Origin: DATKEU01 sp036493295
GTDB taxonomy: Bacteria > Myxococcota_A > Polyangia > Fen-1088
DNA: 16,057 nt
Direction: 5' to 3'
Assembly (NCBI GenBank): GCA_036493295.1
Contig: DASXQB010000210.1
Coordinates: 1 to 16,057 of the forward strand
Shown here: positions 7,976 to 14,652 of the stretch, piece by piece
Layout of the letters: each line of letters opens with the position of its first letter
Position numbering within the stretch: position 1 is the first letter of the stretch
Made by a program: the position numbers and the translations under genes
Notes under the pieces: model-generated
What the model was told of the DNA's origin: nothing
Seen by the model: the letters and a program-made list of their open reading frames with translations, nothing else
The model's database searches: none

Positions 7976-9675
7976 TGCACGACCACGTTGTTGATGGCCC
8001 GGACGCCCATCCCGGCCGGGTAGGCGTAGCTGACGGCGAAGTCCCAGCCCCACACGGTCAAGCCAAAGGGCGCGTCGCTCTTCGCGGTGTGCACACCGTT
8101 GTCGCAGGTGCCGTTGCGCTGGCCGTCGGTAACCAGGTCGACCCGCGCGAATTCGTACGTGCCGTCGCCGCCGATGGGCGTCCAGCCGCCCACCGTGCCC
8201 AGGCAATCCAGCGTGACGTCGGCGAAGCGCTGGTTTTGCTGACGCCGCACGAACACCAGGTTGGTGGTCTGGTAGCTGGGATCGGTGATGAACAGATACG
8301 AGCTGAGCCAGCGCTGCGGCGGCACCGCGCTGACGGTCTCCGGATCGCCAGCCATGGTGTTCGCCGCCAGCGTCGAGCAACCGGTCATGTGCCCGGCCAG
8401 GTAGAACGGTCGGTCGGTGCTGCCGCTGCCGACCGTGAAGGCGTCGATGGCGTCGAATTGGATCGTCTGCCCGCGGTTGATCATCGCCGGGGCGCCCGCC
8501 GGCGCCGCCGGTTGATACGTCAGGGTCGTGCCGTCGACGGCGCCGACCAGCGTCCAGGGGACCGATTCGGGTGCGCCGGTCGTTCGATCGCGGTAGCGCA
8601 CCGCCGCGTATTCGGAACCGAGTTGGTTCACCGGCACCAGCTGCTGGTGGGCGCCGTCGCAGGCCGTGATGCCGGCCGGGATGTACATGCAGGTCGATCC
8701 GCCCCACACGCCGACGGGCTTGTTCGATTGAATCGTGCTGCCGCTCAGCTCGTCGTGCTGGCCGAGCTGCAGCACCTGACCCTTCGTCAGGTGATAGGTC
8801 TGCGGCTGGTTCTTGCCGGCTGGTACCACGCTGGCGCTGCCGACGATCGGCGCGCTGGGGTTGATCGTGATGTCGGTGCCGTCCTCGGCGGCGGCGACGG
8901 CCACCCAAGGATTCTCGTCGGGCAGCACGGGATCGGACGGGTAGCCATCAGCGGCGACATAGTTCAGTCCCCACGCCGACGTGGGGATCAGCAGCGTCGC
9001 GCTGGAGTAGGCGCTGACCGCGCCGCCGAAGGGGAAAATATCGTAGGCGATGACCGGCGCGCTGGTGGTGATGTGAAACGCGTGTCCCCACCCCGTGCCG
9101 TCGACGGACGTGCTGCTGGCAAACGCGCCCGGCAGATCGCTGCCCAGGCCGGCCGGGCTGGGACAGGGCACCGAGCCGCCGCCGGACAACGACAGCACGG
9201 CCATCTGCCCCGGCGGCAATTGACCGCCCGGCAATGGATCGTACGCCAGCGCCGCCCCCGAGCCGCGCGGCGTGCGCGCCATGCGTGTGACGTCCAGGGT
9301 CGTGCCGGCGTACTCGACGGCGATGCTGACCGGCACCGTTCCGGTGTTGGCCAGCATCGCGGCGTAGCAGGTGGCGTCTCGGACTCCGATCCCCTTGTGG
9401 GTCGCCGGGGCGACCGCGTAGAACTCGCAACCGACCGCATTTCCCAGCTGCCGAGCCGCCTCGCAGGCCGACTGCGGTTCCGGCGGCTGTCCGGTGTCAA
9501 TGCCCGGCGGCGGCAAGCTGTCCCCGGCGACGCCCGGCGCGTCGATGGGCGCCGATCTATCCGGCGCGCCAGCATCCGAGACGCCAGCCGGCGTCGCCAC
9601 GCGCGCGCATCCGGCGGCCCCGGCGAAGATCCCAACCAACATCGCGCCACATTGAACGACCGGGATCCTACCCAT
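7972..9675 (-). CDS. IgGFc-binding-type surface lipoprotein B
   Basis: About 567 aa from the ATG at 9675; ATG 9684 would add three residues. The lipobox region is AGAAGC, followed by an Asp/Ala/Pro linker of about 45 residues and then the cysteine-containing module shared with paralogue A. The central and C-terminal part matches the IgGFc-binding N-terminal domain family (PF17517-like): SSATLLIPTSAWG, DGTDITINP, HQQLVPVN, FYLAGHMTG and WGWDF. In bacteria this name reflects homology only; binding of IgG is not implied. It is likely an outer-surface adhesin-like or structural protein. It overlaps the downstream DUF1588 gene by 4 bp and follows the Cys-repeat lipoprotein by 75 nt. TGTAAGG lies 30 nt before 9675, which is part of why this start is preferred. 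Confidence 0.86.
   Translation of the reverse strand: MGRIPVVQCGAMLVGIFAGAAGCARVATPAGVSDAGAPDRSAPIDAPGVAGDSLPPPGIDTGQPPEPQSACEAARQLGNAVGCEFYAVAPATHKGIGVRDATCYAAMLANTGTVPVSIAVEYAGTTLDVTRMARTPRGSGAALAYDPLPGGQLPPGQMAVLSLSGGGSVPCPSPAGLGSDLPGAFASSTSVDGTGWGHAFHITTSAPVIAYDIFPFGGAVSAYSSATLLIPTSAWGLNYVAADGYPSDPVLPDENPWVAVAAAEDGTDITINPSAPIVGSASVVPAGKNQPQTYHLTKGQVLQLGQHDELSGSTIQSNKPVGVWGGSTCMYIPAGITACDGAHQQLVPVNQLGSEYAAVRYRDRTTGAPESVPWTLVGAVDGTTLTYQPAAPAGAPAMINRGQTIQFDAIDAFTVGSGSTDRPFYLAGHMTGCSTLAANTMAGDPETVSAVPPQRWLSSYLFITDPSYQTTNLVFVRRQQNQRFADVTLDCLGTVGGWTPIGGDGTYEFARVDLVTDGQRNGTCDNGVHTAKSDAPFGLTVWGWDFAVSYAYPAGMGVRAINNVVVQ
8003..8100 (-). repeat. 3'-end homology block, copy in IgGFc gene B
   Basis: This 98-bp block aligns without gaps to 10621-10718 in paralogue A with about 16 mismatches by eye. 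It encodes the conserved C-terminal segment around SDAPFGLTVWGWDF and YAYPAGMGV. The two copies are direct repeats about 2.6 kb apart. Confidence 0.75.
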
Positions 9676-9705
9676 GCATGCCATGGGTGGCGCTGCCGCC
9701 GCCGA

Positions 9706-9712
9706 CCTTACA
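9706..9712 (-). promoter_or_regulatory. TGTAAGG element 30 nt before lipoprotein B start
   Basis: Minus-strand TTGTAAGGT ends 30 nt before ATG 9675. Similar elements stand before the Cys-repeat lipoprotein and lipoprotein A at 29 and 31 nt. It lies in the gap between coding regions. Function unknown: possible -10-like or leader element. Confidence 0.4.
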
Positions 9713-9750
9713 ACCCGGGTGGCTGATTGCTGCGAATGAGGACATCACCG

Positions 9751-10536
9751 CTACTTGGCCAGCACCACCACGGCGGTGCAGGACGCGGGATCGGATGGTG
9801 CGCCGGCGGCCGGGCAGGGCGTCGTCCCGAGCTCCTGAAGGCAGAGATCGTAGGTCGCGCTCAGATCAACGGCCAGGCTGCAGTCGACTTGCGTGGCCTC
9901 CAGGCGCGCGGCGCAGTCGTCCGCGGTTTCGGTGCTCAGGTTGCAACGCATGTCGCGCTCGCAGGTCGTGTGCAGCAGCGTGCGGCATTTTGCCTGCGGT
10001 ACGCTGGGCGGAATCTGCTGCAAGGGATCGATGCATGAATCCGGCAACGTCAGCGCCCCCCCGGGCGGGATGAGTTCGTCGCAGGTCTCGACCAAAACGT
10101 CGGCCACGCACGCGGCCAGCGAGGTGACGGCACGGTCGCACCCCAGCGAGATCGGGCTCAGCCGATCGCAGGTGGCTTCGTCGATCGGATCGATGGCATT
10201 GCCGCACGTGGTGGCCGCGCGGTTACAAATCGTGGTGACGATCTGACGGCACTGCGCCACCGGCCCCGTGGCGATCACCTCTCCATCGGGGCCACCGTCG
10301 CGGTCGCCGCCATCAGCCTTCCCCGCGACGTCGGCCTCCGCCGCGGCGTCACGCCCGCCACTGTCGTTGCCACTGTCGCTGCCGCGATCGCTGCGGCTGT
10401 CGATGCCGATGCCATCATTGGAGCCGTCGGTGGAAGTTGCCGCCGCTCCGCTGTCGCACGCCGCGGGCGACATCACGAGGCCGCACAGTGTCAGGTAGAG
10501 CACGAGCTCGATTCCGGAGACACTTCCGTGAAACAT
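9751..10536 (-). CDS. Lipoprotein with two seven-cysteine repeats, unknown function
   Basis: A 261-aa product from ATG 10536. A hydrophobic leader ends at SPAAC, then a Ser/Asp/Gly-rich linker of about 65 residues. The rest is two tandem modules of about 60-70 residues. Module 1 has cysteines spaced x7, x6, x11, x9, x9, x8; module 2 has x7, x5, x9, x10, x12, x8. Each begins C-R-(Q/T)-x-x-x-T-x-C, so they are internal duplicates, likely disulfide-bonded. No enzyme motif is seen. The alternative ATG 10584 starts 2 nt after the stop of lipoprotein A and adds 16 residues, but that puts a long tail before the leader. The gene sits between two IgGFc-type paralogues, so it is probably part of the same surface structure. 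Confidence 0.8.
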   Translation of the reverse strand: MFHGSVSGIELVLYLTLCGLVMSPAACDSGAAATSTDGSNDGIGIDSRSDRGSDSGNDSGGRDAAAEADVAGKADGGDRDGGPDGEVIATGPVAQCRQIVTTICNRAATTCGNAIDPIDEATCDRLSPISLGCDRAVTSLAACVADVLVETCDELIPPGGALTLPDSCIDPLQQIPPSVPQAKCRTLLHTTCERDMRCNLSTETADDCAARLEATQVDCSLAVDLSATYDLCLQELGTTPCPAAGAPSDPASCTAVVVLAK

Positions 10537-10565
10537 GGTGACGTCAGTGTGCGGATCGCCCCGCA

Positions 10566-10572
10566 CCTTACA
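10566..10572 (-). promoter_or_regulatory. TGTAAGG element 29 nt before Cys-repeat lipoprotein start
   Basis: Minus-strand TTGTAAGGTGCGGGGCGAT ends 29 nt before ATG 10536 and resembles the elements at 9706-9712 and 12322-12328. If translation began at 10584 this would be coding, so the element favours 10536. Confidence 0.35.
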
Positions 10573-10586
10573 ATTCACGTCCATGA

Positions 10587-12290
10587 CTACGGCACGACAA
10601 TGACGTGATTGATCGGATTGACGCCCATGCCGGCCGGGTACGCGTAGCTGGCTGCAAAGTCCCAGCCCCAGACAGTCAAGCCGAACGGAGCGTCGCTGCG
10701 GGCGGTGTGGACGCCGTTGCGGCAGCTGCCTTGCGGTTTGAAGTCGGAGACCAGATCGACACGGGTGTATTCGTACGTTGCATCCTGGCCGACGGGCGTC
10801 CAGTTGCCCAGCGTCCCCAGGCAATCGAGGGTGACGTCGTGGAACGTGCCGTTCATCTTCTGGCGCGTGAACACCAGATGAGAATTGCTGTAGGTGGCGT
10901 CGGTGAGAAAGACGTAAGAGGTCAGCCACTGCTGCGGGGGAACGGTGTTGACGGTCTCGGGATCGCCGGGGCCGCTGCTCGCGCCATCACCGGCGATCCT
11001 CAGCCAGCCCGTCATGTGACCAGCCAGGTAGAAAGGATGTTGGGCGTCCTGGCTCCGGACGTTGAAGGCAACGGTGGCGTCCAGCTCTACGGTTTGGCCT
11101 CGGTTGAGCACGTCGGGCGCGCCTTGCGGGGGCGCGGGATCGTATCGCAGCGTGGTGCCGTCGACGGCGCCGATCAGGGTCCAGGGAACGGTTTCGGGTT
11201 TGCCGGCCAGGCGATCGCGGTAGCTGACCGCATTGTATTCGAAGCCCAGCAGGTTCACCGGGACCAGCTGTTGGTGCGCAGAATCGCACGCACTCCAACC
11301 GACCGGGATGTTCATGCAGTCGGTTCCGCCCCAGACGCCGACGACCTTGTTGGCGCTGATCACGCTGCCGGACAAGGGCTGGGGTTGCAGAAGTTGCAGC
11401 ATCTGACCGCTGGCCAGGTTGTAAGTCCGGGGCTGCCCGGCCGCGCCGCCAGGCACACCTGCGGCGCCGACGATCGCCGCAGTCGGGTTGATGGTCACCT
11501 CGGTCCCGTCGTGGATGGCGACGACGTTGACGGAATGCTGGCTGTGGAGATCGGCGTCCACCGTGTAACCGGCGGCGGCGATGTAGTTCGTTCCCCAGGC
11601 GGACGTCGGAATCAGCAACGTCGCACTGGAGATGTGACTCCCGGCGCCCCCGTAGGGATAGATGTCGTACGCCGCCACGGGAGCGCTGGTGGTGATGCGA
11701 AACGGCTTACCGAAGCCGGTACCGTGCACGGCGGGATCGACGGTGATGCCGGCCGGAATCGGGCAATCGACGTGCATGTCGGCCACCGGCGAGCTGCTGT
11801 CCACCGATCCATTCGCCAGAAACAGCAACGCCATCTGTCCCGGCGCCAGCTGTCCGCCTGGCAAAGGATCGTAGCTGAGCGCCGTCCCCGACGTGATGGG
11901 CACCCGCGCGATCCGCGCGACGTCCAGCGCCTGCCCGCCATAGGCAACCTGAATGGTAATCGGGGCGGTCCAGGTGTTCGCCAGCATGGCGACGAAACAG
12001 GAGCCATCCAGAGCGCTCCCCGTCGGCGGCGGTGTCAGCGCGTAAAAATCACAGCCCTGCGTGCTGCCAGCGGCGATCGCCATCGCGCACGCGTCGGCGT
12101 CTCCGGCGTCGACCGCCGGCGGCTGATTGATCGCGGCGTCCACGGGCGCGGCGTCCGGGGGTGCGGCGTTCGCGGCGGCGTCCTTGGCCGGTGGGGTCGG
12201 CGGCGACACGCCGCCGCTCTGGATGCGCGCACAACCCACGGCCACCAAAACGACAACGACGCCTTGTCCAACGAACGATAGCACCCGCAT
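10587..12290 (-). CDS. IgGFc-binding-type surface lipoprotein A
   Basis: A 567-aa protein. The N-terminus MRVLSFVGQG and a Val-rich core lead to the lipobox VAVGC (Cys20). Residues 21-65 are a Pro/Ala/Asp-rich linker. A cysteine module (Cys68, Cys80, Cys98) begins the folded part and includes YDPLPGGQL. The IgGFc-binding-type domain follows, with SSATLLIPTSAWGTNYIAA, DGTEVTINP, VVGVWGGTDC, HQQLVPVN and FYLAGHMTG. It is a clear paralogue of lipoprotein B along the whole length. It heads the four-gene cluster, and its stop lies 2 nt before an in-frame ATG of the next gene. Start: the only Met before the leader; no strong ribosome site, but TGTAAGG stands 31 nt upstream. Expected location: outer-membrane surface. 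True ligand unknown. Confidence 0.87.
   Translation of the reverse strand: MRVLSFVGQGVVVVLVAVGCARIQSGGVSPPTPPAKDAAANAAPPDAAPVDAAINQPPAVDAGDADACAMAIAAGSTQGCDFYALTPPPTGSALDGSCFVAMLANTWTAPITIQVAYGGQALDVARIARVPITSGTALSYDPLPGGQLAPGQMALLFLANGSVDSSSPVADMHVDCPIPAGITVDPAVHGTGFGKPFRITTSAPVAAYDIYPYGGAGSHISSATLLIPTSAWGTNYIAAAGYTVDADLHSQHSVNVVAIHDGTEVTINPTAAIVGAAGVPGGAAGQPRTYNLASGQMLQLLQPQPLSGSVISANKVVGVWGGTDCMNIPVGWSACDSAHQQLVPVNLLGFEYNAVSYRDRLAGKPETVPWTLIGAVDGTTLRYDPAPPQGAPDVLNRGQTVELDATVAFNVRSQDAQHPFYLAGHMTGWLRIAGDGASSGPGDPETVNTVPPQQWLTSYVFLTDATYSNSHLVFTRQKMNGTFHDVTLDCLGTLGNWTPVGQDATYEYTRVDLVSDFKPQGSCRNGVHTARSDAPFGLTVWGWDFAASYAYPAGMGVNPINHVIVVP
10621..10718 (-). repeat. 3'-end homology block, copy in IgGFc gene A
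   Basis: Partner of 8003-8100, ungapped, about 84% identical by eye over 98 bp. It marks the duplication that produced lipoproteins A and B; the high DNA conservation at the 3' end may reflect protein constraint or gene conversion. Confidence 0.75.
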
Positions 12291-12321
12291 CTTGTCGGGT
12301 GAGTGGTGCCATCGCGCCGTT

Positions 12322-12328
12322 CCTTACA
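12322..12328 (-). promoter_or_regulatory. TGTAAGG element 31 nt before lipoprotein A start
   Basis: Minus-strand CTGTAAGGAACGGCGCGATG in the 68-bp gap before lipoprotein A. It shares TGTAAGG and a following CGGsGCGAT-like stretch with the element before the Cys-repeat gene. Confidence 0.4.
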
Positions 12329-12358
12329 GCGTTCCGTCGGAAAAGCGAATATGCCTTT

Positions 12359-12862
12359 TTATGGTCTGTTCTTAGTCTGGTCTTGCCTCTTCAACGTTTC
12401 TTCCAGAACCGGAAGCATCGCCCGATCCTTCGGGGAATTCGACACTCGTTTTAGCTGGACGATTACATCTAGCCCCAGCACGCGCAGTCGAAATCCTGCC
12501 AGTTCGATATCGACCGACAGTGGCAGGAGGTCATCATATGTTCGTACACCCTCGATCGCGCCGAGACAATCCAAGGGACCAAGGTCAGTTGAGAAAAGGG
12601 AATGCCCTGTGGTCGCAAGCGCGCGTCGATCCGCCGGAAGCGGGCGATCGATAGGTCGGCCCCGATAGCGCGCGCGAAGCTTGGTCAGCGCATTCATGAG
12701 TCGATCAATATTCGCGGGCGCCCGGTCGTGCACGATGTCCACGTCGTGGGTCGTTATCGGCGCCCCTTGGGTCACTGCCGCCAACCCACCCACAAGGACG
12801 AAATCGATCCCTTCGCTCAACAACACGCCAAGGATAGACGTTAGCTCCCTCGGCTCGGCCAT
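12359..12862 (-). CDS. Nucleotidyltransferase-fold protein, possible toxin-like partner
   Basis: A 167-aa protein with the N-terminal nucleotidyltransferase pattern: VLVGGLAAV (G25, G26), then THDVDIVHD with the two metal-type aspartates D40 and D42. The remainder is helical and Arg/Leu-rich, with no membrane segment. Such small nucleotidyltransferase-like proteins often occur with a short upstream partner, in some cases as toxin-antitoxin pairs; here the 66-aa partner precedes it with the start and stop sharing one base (TGATG). Possible reaction: transfer of a nucleotide to protein or RNA; not proven by sequence. The intact GG and DxD suggest an active enzyme. The start codon is fixed by the overlap with the upstream gene. 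Confidence 0.8.
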   Translation of the reverse strand: MAEPRELTSILGVLLSEGIDFVLVGGLAAVTQGAPITTHDVDIVHDRAPANIDRLMNALTKLRARYRGRPIDRPLPADRRALATTGHSLFSTDLGPLDCLGAIEGVRTYDDLLPLSVDIELAGFRLRVLGLDVIVQLKRVSNSPKDRAMLPVLEETLKRQDQTKNRP

Positions 12863-13062
12863 CAGGGCTTTCGCCCTTCGAAGGCCTCTCGTAAGCGAGC
12901 CGCCAGGGCTGCTATCCGATCGTTCTGGCGTAGGCGTTCCAGCGGGGACAGGCGGAGCATTTCGTCGATCAACGTGACGTCGATGGCTGCGGCCGCTTTG
13001 CCAACCGCGTCCGTGCCATCCACCACGGGCGTCGTTTTCGTCTTCTTGCCTTCGTCGCTCAT
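12862..13062 (-). CDS. Small helical protein paired with nucleotidyltransferase
   Basis: A 66-aa protein with a polar Lys/Thr-rich N-terminus and a C-terminal helical segment (about 28-62) containing LIDEMLRLSPLERLRQN. I recall this MLxLxPxERLRQND-type motif in short proteins encoded just before nucleotidyltransferases; the function is not established, and antitoxin or chaperone-like roles are possible. Its TGA shares one base with the ATG of the next gene, so translation is coupled. The ATG at 13062 has GGGA about 4 nt upstream. There is no DNA-binding domain that I can recognise. Confidence 0.72.
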   Translation of the reverse strand: MSDEGKKTKTTPVVDGTDAVGKAAAAIDVTLIDEMLRLSPLERLRQNDRIAALAARLREAFEGRKP

Positions 13063-13081
13063 TTCATCCCAGCCGGATGAT

Positions 13082-13087
13082 ATTATC
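13082..13087 (-). promoter_or_regulatory. Candidate -10 (GATAAT) for the small protein/nucleotidyltransferase pair
   Basis: Minus-strand GATAAT within the AT-rich ATAGATAATATC stretch, 19 nt before the start at 13062, would leave a short leader containing the GGGA ribosome site. No convincing -35. Confidence 0.28.
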
Positions 13088-13155
13088 TATCGCGCCACCG
13101 ACGCCATTCCGTCATTCGTTCTCATTCCCCACGAGAAGAGCAAAAACGCTTCCGG

Positions 13156-13437
13156 CTATGAGCCCCCGGAGATGGCAGGCATCACGTGCAATGTTGCCCG
13201 GTCCCAAAGCGGCGTCGACAAGCCCCCGGTGAACTTGATCGCCTCGCCGTTCACGAACACGTTCACGTGGACGCGCACCGCGCCGGTCTCGTTTGTGATC
13301 CGATCCCTCAGCCCCGGATGCAGGGCGAACAGCGCCGCCAGCGCACCGCGGACGTCGGCCGGCGACGCGTCGAGGTTCACCTCGCTCGCGCCGTCGGCCC
13401 ACTGTCGTAACGGGCCCGTCAGGTGAAACGTGATCAG
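13156..13437 (-). CDS. MoaD/ThiS-like ubiquitin-fold protein ending Gly-Gly-Ser
   Basis: About 93 aa from a CTG at 13437 that overlaps the BNR gene stop as CTGA; an in-frame TTG at 13461 is the other choice and there is no nearby ATG. The sequence (ITFHLTGPLRQ at the start, HVNVFVNGEAI near residue 65, HVMPAISGGS at the end) fits the beta-grasp MoaD/ThiS family, small sulfur carriers or protein modifiers that use a C-terminal GG thiocarboxylate. Here a Ser follows the GG, so activation would need removal of that residue or the protein has another role. The pairing with a BNR-repeat gene is one I recall from other genomes. Expected to be cytoplasmic. Confidence 0.78.
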   Translation of the reverse strand: MITFHLTGPLRQWADGASEVNLDASPADVRGALAALFALHPGLRDRITNETGAVRVHVNVFVNGEAIKFTGGLSTPLWDRATLHVMPAISGGS

Positions 13438-14630
13438 GCGAGCGTCCCGGTCTTCACGCAAGTCACCGCGGGCAACCCATCGGCGATCACCGCGAAGCCC
13501 GCGCCCTCGTCGCGCGAAGCGAACACCTTGCCCGAGCGCGTGCCGAAGTAGACGCCGGCTGGCTCGCCCGCATCGCACGCCATGCAGTCGCGGAGGATGG
13601 TCTCGTAGGCGTCCTTCTGCGCCAGGCCCTTGGTGAGCGGCCTCCAGCTCTTAGCACCGTCGGTGGTCTTGTAGATCCTTAGCTTGCCGCCCGGCCCGGC
13701 GCGCATTTCCTGGTTCAGCGGGGCGATGAAGACCGTGTCCGGATCGTGCGGGTGCACGACCATCGCGAAGCCGAAGTCGCTGGGAACGTCATGAGCCACG
13801 TCGTGCCACGACTCACCGGCATCGTCGCTTCGGTAGAGGCCGCCGTGGTTCTGCATGTAGAAGCGGTCCGGCGTCGACGGGTGCCGCACGATCTTGTGCA
13901 CGCACTGGCCGAACTCTGGAAACTTGTCAGGCGCGAAGTCCACCCGGACGCCCTTGTTCTTCGCAGCCCAGGTCTTGCCGCCGTCGTCGGTGCGGTAGAC
14001 GCCCGCCGCCGAGATGGCGACGTGCATGGTCTTCCCGTCAGTCGGGTGCGGCACGATCGTGTGCAGGCACAGGCCGCCGGCGCCGGGGTTCCATTTTGCC
14101 CGGTGGGCGTGATCCCAGAGGGTGCGCACCATCTCGAAGGTCTTTCCCCCGTCGTCTGATTTGAAGAGCGCCGCCGGTTGCACACCGGCCCAGATGCGGT
14201 TCGGCTCCGCGCCCGGCACCAGCTGCCAGACGTTGTCGAGCTTCGCCTGGTGGGGCTCGGTCGCCGAGACATCGGATCGCACCATTCCCGCGTCCTCGGG
14301 AAACTTGATGTTCGCCTCCTTCGGCTCGACCCAGGTCTTCCCGATGTCGTCCGAGTAGCGGACGTTGGTGCCGAAAAAAGGATGCGACACCCCGGCGAGG
14401 AGGCGCCCGCTGCGCGCGTCGTGACAAAGCGCGTAGACCTGCATGCCGGGGAACAGCACGCCGCTGCTTTTCCACGTCCGGCGATCCTTGGAGCGGAAGA
14501 TGAACCCGCCCTTGACGGTACCGACCAGGAGAAGCGTCTCGGAGCTCCTCTTGAGTCGCTTTTGGGGCTTCTTTTGGGGCCTCTTTGGGGGCGCTTTTTT
14601 CTTCTGGGCCATGGAAAAGCGATCTACCAC
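13434..14630 (-). CDS. BNR/Asp-box beta-propeller protein (sialidase-fold or Ycf48-like), no leader
   Basis: A 398-aa protein with seven Asp-box-like motifs (SxDxGxxW) at about 47-53, 93-100, 158-165, 213-221, 267-275, 321-329 and 371-379; the first and last are degenerate. This spacing fits a BNR propeller of the sialidase/VPS10/Ycf48 type. The sialidase Arg triad cannot be assigned with confidence, so glycosidase activity is not claimed. No signal peptide is seen; instead the N-terminus is Lys/Pro/Gln-rich (residues 9-29). GTG 14630 has GGTGAG 5 nt upstream; ATG 14612 is an alternative. It follows the small lipoprotein gene by 22 nt and overlaps the MoaD-like gene by 4 bp, so the two products likely work together. 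Confidence 0.83.
   Translation of the reverse strand: MVDRFSMAQKKKAPPKRPQKKPQKRLKRSSETLLLVGTVKGGFIFRSKDRRTWKSSGVLFPGMQVYALCHDARSGRLLAGVSHPFFGTNVRYSDDIGKTWVEPKEANIKFPEDAGMVRSDVSATEPHQAKLDNVWQLVPGAEPNRIWAGVQPAALFKSDDGGKTFEMVRTLWDHAHRAKWNPGAGGLCLHTIVPHPTDGKTMHVAISAAGVYRTDDGGKTWAAKNKGVRVDFAPDKFPEFGQCVHKIVRHPSTPDRFYMQNHGGLYRSDDAGESWHDVAHDVPSDFGFAMVVHPHDPDTVFIAPLNQEMRAGPGGKLRIYKTTDGAKSWRPLTKGLAQKDAYETILRDCMACDAGEPAGVYFGTRSGKVFASRDEGAGFAVIADGLPAVTCVKTGTLA
14559..14592 (-). repeat. Three 12-bp units (CTTTTGGGGCTT-like) in the BNR gene
   Basis: Degenerate tandem 12-bp units on the plus strand encode the Lys/Arg-Pro-Gln-Lys pattern of the basic N-terminal tail. This is a slippage-prone tract in an unusually A/T-homopolymer-rich stretch for this genome. 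Confidence 0.55.
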
Positions 14631-14652
14631 GGACGCTCACCACTGGTTGTCC

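Noticed and set aside
6722..8023. 433-aa plus-strand open frame
   Set aside because: Antisense to the DUF1588/DUF1585 gene; Arg/Gly/Ala-rich shadow caused by high GC.
7975..9726. 583-aa plus-strand open frame
   Set aside because: Complete antisense mirror of IgGFc-type gene B; the minus frame has leader, lipobox and family motifs.
10605..12281. 558-aa plus-strand open frame
   Set aside because: Antisense mirror of IgGFc-type gene A. That both paralogues have one only reflects shared codon bias.
7972..12290. True immunoglobulin-binding virulence factors
   Set aside because: The family name comes from a mammalian mucin-like protein; bacterial members are homologues only and nothing here indicates a vertebrate host.
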